The translations under genes were made by a program, and so were the position numbers. The notes beneath the pieces are model-generated. The model did not search any database. It saw only the letters and a list, made by a program, of their open reading frames with translations, and was not told the DNA's origin. A DNA stretch of 64,000 bases, taken from the NCBI GenBank assembly GCA_964036155.1, contig OZ038422.1, positions 52,599,201 through 52,663,200 on the forward strand, read 5' to 3'. Positions within the stretch are counted from its first letter, which is position 1. Every line of letters begins with the position of its first letter. Source of the stretch: Diploscapter coronatus (lineage: Eukaryota; Nematoda; Chromadorea; Rhabditida; Rhabditidae). Shown piece by piece: positions 58,901-64,000 of the stretch.

Positions 58901-61828
58901 GGAAAGGAGAAGAGAGAAAAAAGATGAGCTCGAACAGAGAAATTGAAGCAATGAAAGGCTGCAGCGGACAGGAAAGTGAGAACCGGGACTACTTACCTTC
59001 AACTCTCGTTTTCTATTACCGATTTCCAATTATCTTGTTTTGTTCAACTTGTTCAACTTTGCAGAAGAAGATTCAAAATTGTTTCTTTGGTATTTCTCGG
59101 CTTCATTCTAATGATTTTATGCATCTGATTTCGACCTTTTGCTCTGGTTATTGATGAAGAAGTTAGCGTGGACGAGGAGATGTTGGTTTGCTTGCAAATT
59201 GCTCCGCTTCAAAATTCCTGATTCAATTTACCCGAATTCTTAATATTTTCAAGATCAGACTAAAAAGACGAAGTTCCGAGCTCATATGAGTTGACTTGGG
59301 ATTTTCTAAATTTTTGAAATCTTCTTATCGTTATTTGTGTTTTGTAATTATCTGTAACAAAGATTCAGTAGTCATTAATTCCACTGCTTTACATCCCTAT
59401 GTCGCAATTTCTTTTCAATTATTCAGTTGGTTATCGAAGAATCGAATAGGATTACAAAGAGACAAAGTAGAGGAATTAAAACACGTGAAAGGCTGCAGTC
59501 ACAGCGCTATTCGATTCGTTCAGTTCTTTTCAATGAGAAACAGTTAATAATTTGATCAAAGAGTGTATTATTGGAAGTAAACAAAGCCATTCGTCAAATT
59601 ATTCTCAATTGCATCAAATTTTTCCTTGAATTTTATCTTCAACATTTTTGAACTAAATTGTCCTTTACATTAGAGTAAAAATGTGTACGGATTGATGAGT
59701 GGATGCAAGTGTAAGAAAGAGTAGAATTTACGATTTGAAATTTTTTGTATTGTTCTGCTCGATTCTGTTTCTTGTTGAGTTCGGGTCAAGTCACGATGTT
59801 TCTATTATCACTTTATTTGCATGGACATCTGTTAGAGCTTTGGTAATTTTGATTTTCGAGCGAAGTTGGTCAGAGGTAGATTTGGAAGATTAGGCTAGTC
59901 GATTCGAGACAAAATGGGGTTTGAGGTTGGGAAAGATGAAGTTGGATTTTGGTTATTGGCTGATTGGTGGATATATGCTATTTCCGGTAAGATGGACTTG
60001 GATCAATCGAGAATTGTTATAATCTTGGACCAATCACAAGGTCCATTTACTGCACAAAAATATGTGGAAGAAATCGATTTTCCAAATTTGAAATTTCATT
60101 CACCCACAGTAACATAGAATCGGAATCTCAAATGCGGGATTTTGGTTTTCAAATTTCGGAATACAATTCTCTTCAGAAGATATTCCCTGTTCATTCAAAA
60201 TCATCGATAAACGCACCCATCTTCCCTATCCGCAATATCTTCTTCCTCAGTCTTCATCATTTGATATGTTATTATTCGTTCATCGCTTGCCTTCTTGCAA
60301 GGACAAGAGGGGGACACATGCGCATCTTCTCCCTTCTTTGATATTCCTTCTCTACAAGTCACAGATTCTCAACCACATTTCCTCTCCCTCTCTCTCCCTC
60401 TCTCTCTCTCGTCTTATTCGTTTCTTTCTTCGGTGTTTCTCAGCTAGCATGATGTGATTTTGCAGGCATACGACGAAAAAGCATCAAAGCCTTGCCCTCG
60501 CCTGAGGCAGAGGACGTCGCCTTCCCTTCGGCCTTTTTGTCGTACCTCCCTCTTTACCCCCTTCCTTCTTCCCACTTTTGCGCTTCTTCTCCCACTTCAT
60601 CTCGTTTATCTTGTTCTTTTCAATTTCGATTTCTCCCCTTCCATTTTCCTTCCTCCCTTCCTTTCTTTCCTTCCATTTTCATGTCCATTTTTGCACACTC
60701 AGCACTTATTCATTCTCACGTTCAAATTGCTTTGTTTATAGCCTTCGTACAGGCGTTTTTTTCCCCCCGAGATCTTGGAATTCTAACTCATGCTCAGAAT
60801 ACGAAATTTCTTGACGAATAATTGTCGCGATTAAAAATTGAGGAAGTTGAGGGAGTGATTTAGGGAAAATTTTCATAATTCTTACTTTTTACAGGTTTTT
60901 TGAAAGGTATGATATCAAGATCTGAATAATCTTGATGAATTATTCCATTCCTGGTGGCGCTACACTGAGCCACGTGCCGTCTATATTTACATCTGACCCT
61001 AGTTATTCATTCCGGAAAAACTATGCCAATAAAAACCGAGCAATTTCTGGTGCTTTGTTTATGGCAAGCATTCCGAGATCGTGACACTACGCCGTTAGAT
61101 TTTATGCGAGATTCTGTAGTGCCATTGGGAAAATTAACCTTGTCTAAAGTTAGAAATATCCTGCGTAAGTATCCATTCAAAGCAGCGAATCAAAAATTAC
61201 GAAACAATTGCCAGGAGTGGTTCAGGATCTTTTGAATCTAAATAGGATGAATATTTCAGGCGTTCGCAAAAATTCTTCCGCAAAGAAGCTTTTTGATGCA
61301 GAACTCTTGAGCCATGGTCGGGAGTTTTGATTTTGAAAAAAACTCCGATTCCAATTCTAAAACAAATTGATGGACAATTTCGATTTTGTTACAACGTTTA
61401 AAATGATATTTTAGTTAAATCATTGTCCATGCTATGTTTTGCTCGAAATATTTGAAAACGATCTTGAATCTTGTATTTCTCATCTTTTCTTCAAATCGAT
61501 ATTCCCACTGATTGAATTTCGTCGAGTTGTTCTATTTGATCTCTTCTGTTTCATTTTCATTGTTAACCCGAGTAAACGATACTTTTCTGCAATCTTCTCC
61601 GTTCGTCTACTTCAAAGGCTTTATTTTTATGCCTTTTCCAGCCGCAGTCCCCCGGCTGCTTATCCGTACTTGTCCTCTCTTCAGTGGACTTCTTGAATTC
61701 TCGAATCTACGTATTTCCGCGTTCGTAGTCTAGAAAGAGGAGGATTTGTACTTTTCCCCACAAAATTAGACCCATACAATTTTATTTTGGCGTTTTTAAA
61801 AGTAACGACAAAATATAGCGATTTTTTG
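55999..61828. other. Non-coding region downstream of the homeobox gene
   Basis: Contains the homeobox 3' untranslated region (to about 56450) and then AT-rich and CT-rich sequence without supported genes. A purine-rich patch (58.68-58.93 kb) and CT-rich tracts (60.35-60.70 kb) create long spurious frames. The 70-codon frame at 61023-61235 has no recognisable motif and was not called. Confidence 0.5.
60381..60410 (+). repeat. (CT)n microsatellite, interrupted
   Basis: CT dinucleotides broken by two CCC steps within a CT-rich tract. Confidence 0.85.
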
Positions 61829-62173
61829 TATTGTCGATGATCGACAAATTGGAGCGAAATAAAAGGAATGTGTTTCTTTCTCCACCCTCTTTTGAGCTTC
61901 CGAATACACGTATTGACGGCATTTGTTCAATCGATGATTCTTCTATTCTTTCGTTTTTATTTGCTCTTTCATTTTAAAAAAAATTACGGGATTTTCGCAA
62001 TAAGCACTTGAAAATTACTTTCCTCTATCGATAATTACCCTTAAAAACGAAAGGAAAATAAAGAAATCGTCAAATGAACAAATGCTCGTCTTTCGTGCAT
62101 TCCGAGGCTCCAGGAGAGGGAGAAAGAAACTCGCTACCTTTATTTTGTTCCAATTTATCGGTCATATACAATA
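61829..62173. mobile_element. MITE, copy 2 of a two-copy family
   Basis: About 345 bp. The left arm includes GACAAATTGGAGCGAAATAA then AAGGAATGTG and TTTCTTTCTCC; the right arm is its reverse complement with few changes (GGAGAAAGAAACTCG then ACCTTTATTTTGTTCCAATT). The interior aligns with 23168-23526, including TTTCCTCTATCGATA, AATGCTCGTCT and GAGGGAGAAAGAAA. There is no coding capacity, and it lies in non-coding sequence here. Confidence 0.75.
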
Positions 62174-64000
62174 ACAATCGTTAAAGCTCATCATTTCTAT
62201 CACTTGTCTTGTTTAAAATTCAAATGAAAGTCCATGACTTTTTTCAACTCTTAACGATTCGAACCGTTTATTCGATTAAACTCCCGACTTTCGCGAACAA
62301 CCTTCGATAATCCGCTCGATCGGTTTGCATACTCCCCTATTCTACCATTCGCCTCTCGAATATTCGATTTATTCCATTTATTTGACCTTCACCGATTTCC
62401 ATTCTCATTCCTTTCCTCCTTTCTCAATTTCGTCATTTTTTGCTTTCAATTCCAAATCCATTCGTCTCTTATTTGCCTTCGAAATAAATATCAAGTAACG
62501 GATAAATGACGGGGGTGAAAATCCATTTTAGCTGAAAATTTTACGTTGTTTCGGCAGACTGTTTGCTTTCGGTGTTTGATATCTTCTTATTGCAGTTTGA
62601 CTAATTTTAGCCATTCTCAGCAAGTGCATATATGCGTTTTAGGTTGGGGAGAGATTTGCAGTGACAAGCTTAATCGCTCCCAGTGGATTCGTCAACTTGA
62701 TCTTGAGCTTGAGGCTAAAGGAAATCCTCTATTCTCTCACATCCGAGAAAGAATCCAGCAATTCGCGCGTATCCCACATTTCTTCTAGTCCTTCCTTATT
62801 TCTTGCTCTATTCCAATTCTGACACCACGGCCTTGGAAGCGTTCCTTCCCTCCCACGCCCCCATTGGGACGCTCTGCCGCTCCATCTCAATTTTTAATTG
62901 ACTCTTCGCATTTCTATTTGCATTCCCGGAATATCCAATTACTTTTCGTTCATCGTTATCTCTGATTAAGGATAGGCAGAATTCGGAATTTGGAAGGAAT
63001 TTTTCCGACTCCAAACTCCGGAATTTTCAAAATACGTTTCCACCAGATTTGATCATTCTTTGAACATTGAATATTCCCATTCATTCCGGAGGGAAAAAAC
63101 GACTCTTCTTGTTCTTGTGTTATCGCTCCGATGACACGCAACGACATTTATTCGAATGCTGTTTGTGGTATTTTGGGGATTTCGTCGGGCGAATGAAGAA
63201 ATTATGAGAGCATCGCATTTCGAGAAAAAGGACTAGCCGATTAGACCGATAGCGAAGAGAAGATAACACATTCTCGCGCAATATCCGATTTAAAAATTCT
63301 CTGTTTGTAGCCAAGTTTTCTCAATTTCCCGCTGATATCTAATATTCCATAAACATACCTTTGCAGAATGGGTTGCTTGGAAAAATAACTCCGTCTTCTT
63401 CTTCAAATTTAGCGAACCTTCCAATAATTCTATAAAAAAAAACTCCTATACTTTCCTTCTTTTATTGATCAAGCACATACACTTCTGACTAAACTGTGAC
63501 AGAAAATAAGCGAATAACGAATAAAAATAAAGGTCGCCAATTGGCTTATGTTTATTAGCGGAGCTCGCTATTTTCTCGTTATCCGCTCGATATCGAAGTC
63601 AATTATCTATGACAAATTTGTTCCGCGTCGATGTTTTCCACATTTTCAACTCACTGAGAAATGTTCTATTTTTGAAATTCTTACAACTGGAGATTATTTC
63701 GATCACTATATAATTATTTCCATATGCTGGTGTGTTATAATGCCAACGAAGAGTATTCATATTTTAGTCGAAAGTGTCAAGCAACATTATTTCGAATGGA
63801 ATTCCACCATGTAATTCATGTAATTTTAACGGTTTTGTGTGAGAACTTTCATATTTCCTAATTCGAAATACAAATATTTGCGAGTTCTGGGTAGTGACAG
63901 CACATCGCCTTTCTATTTTCAAATGCTCTAAAATACTCATTGGCCTTGTTTCGTTCGTTGGTTTGTTTCTTTCGTTCATATTTGTTGCAGTTTTTCGGCT
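62174..64000. other. Non-coding right edge
   Basis: No supported gene. Short frames on both strands lack motifs and splice partners. A gene beginning beyond the window could have introns here. Confidence 0.4.

Noticed and set aside
58571..59029. 152-codon minus-strand frame
   Set aside because: It is the shadow of a purine-rich tract; the protein is a run of Ser, Phe and Leu.
61023..61235. 70-codon frame resembling a coding exon
   Set aside because: No motif and no supporting exons on either side.
1..64000. tRNA genes, CRISPR arrays, rRNA
   Set aside because: No cloverleaf with intact A and B boxes, no regular spaced repeats and no rRNA-like sequence were seen by eye; a covariance-model scan was not possible.

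Overview
The window looks like a piece of a nematode nuclear genome. It is AT-rich. Genes are built from many short exons with TTTCAG-type acceptors. Several start codons sit a few bases after a strong acceptor that has no partner exon, as expected for spliced-leader trans-splicing. The gene content also fits: nematode-type GH25 lysozyme, F-box paralogs, and clear relatives of Caenorhabditis alpha-actinin (atn-1) and an NK-2 homeobox gene (ceh-22-like). I found no bacterial or viral genes. All gene models were assembled by hand from splice signals, reading phase and similarity between copies. Each listed multi-exon model keeps an open frame through every junction.

Layout. 3.5-17.6 kb (+): two tandem, divergent Kv potassium-channel genes with intact zinc-binding T1 domains but no PxP motif in S6. 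The first gene's introns carry a mariner-like and a Tc1-like element, and the long first intron of the second carries a foldback element. 18.7-20.2 kb (+): a complete GH25 lysozyme gene with a TATA box and a GATA site. 20.5-21.6 kb (-): two paralogous genes for very small membrane proteins. 22.4-28.7 kb (+): two full F-box genes with an eroded copy of the last exon between them. 29.1-35.7 kb (-): a 21-exon gene encoding about 1068 residues with three tandem copies of a domain I do not recognise. 36.4 kb (+): an orphan last exon of a second lysozyme. 36.5-44.3 kb: a long pyrimidine-rich non-coding block. 44.3-50.0 kb (+): alpha-actinin with two alternative exons at the end of CH2. 53.6-56.0 kb (+): the NK-2 homeobox gene. 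56-64 kb: non-coding apart from a second copy of a MITE family also found at 23.2 kb.

The genes do not form one pathway. The clearest themes are local tandem duplication (Kv, small membrane proteins, F-box, lysozyme, intragenic triplication) and colonisation of introns by small inverted-repeat elements. The best candidate for something undescribed is the triplicated-module protein at 29-36 kb, whose exon lengths are conserved to the base between modules and which uses GC-AG introns at homologous sites.
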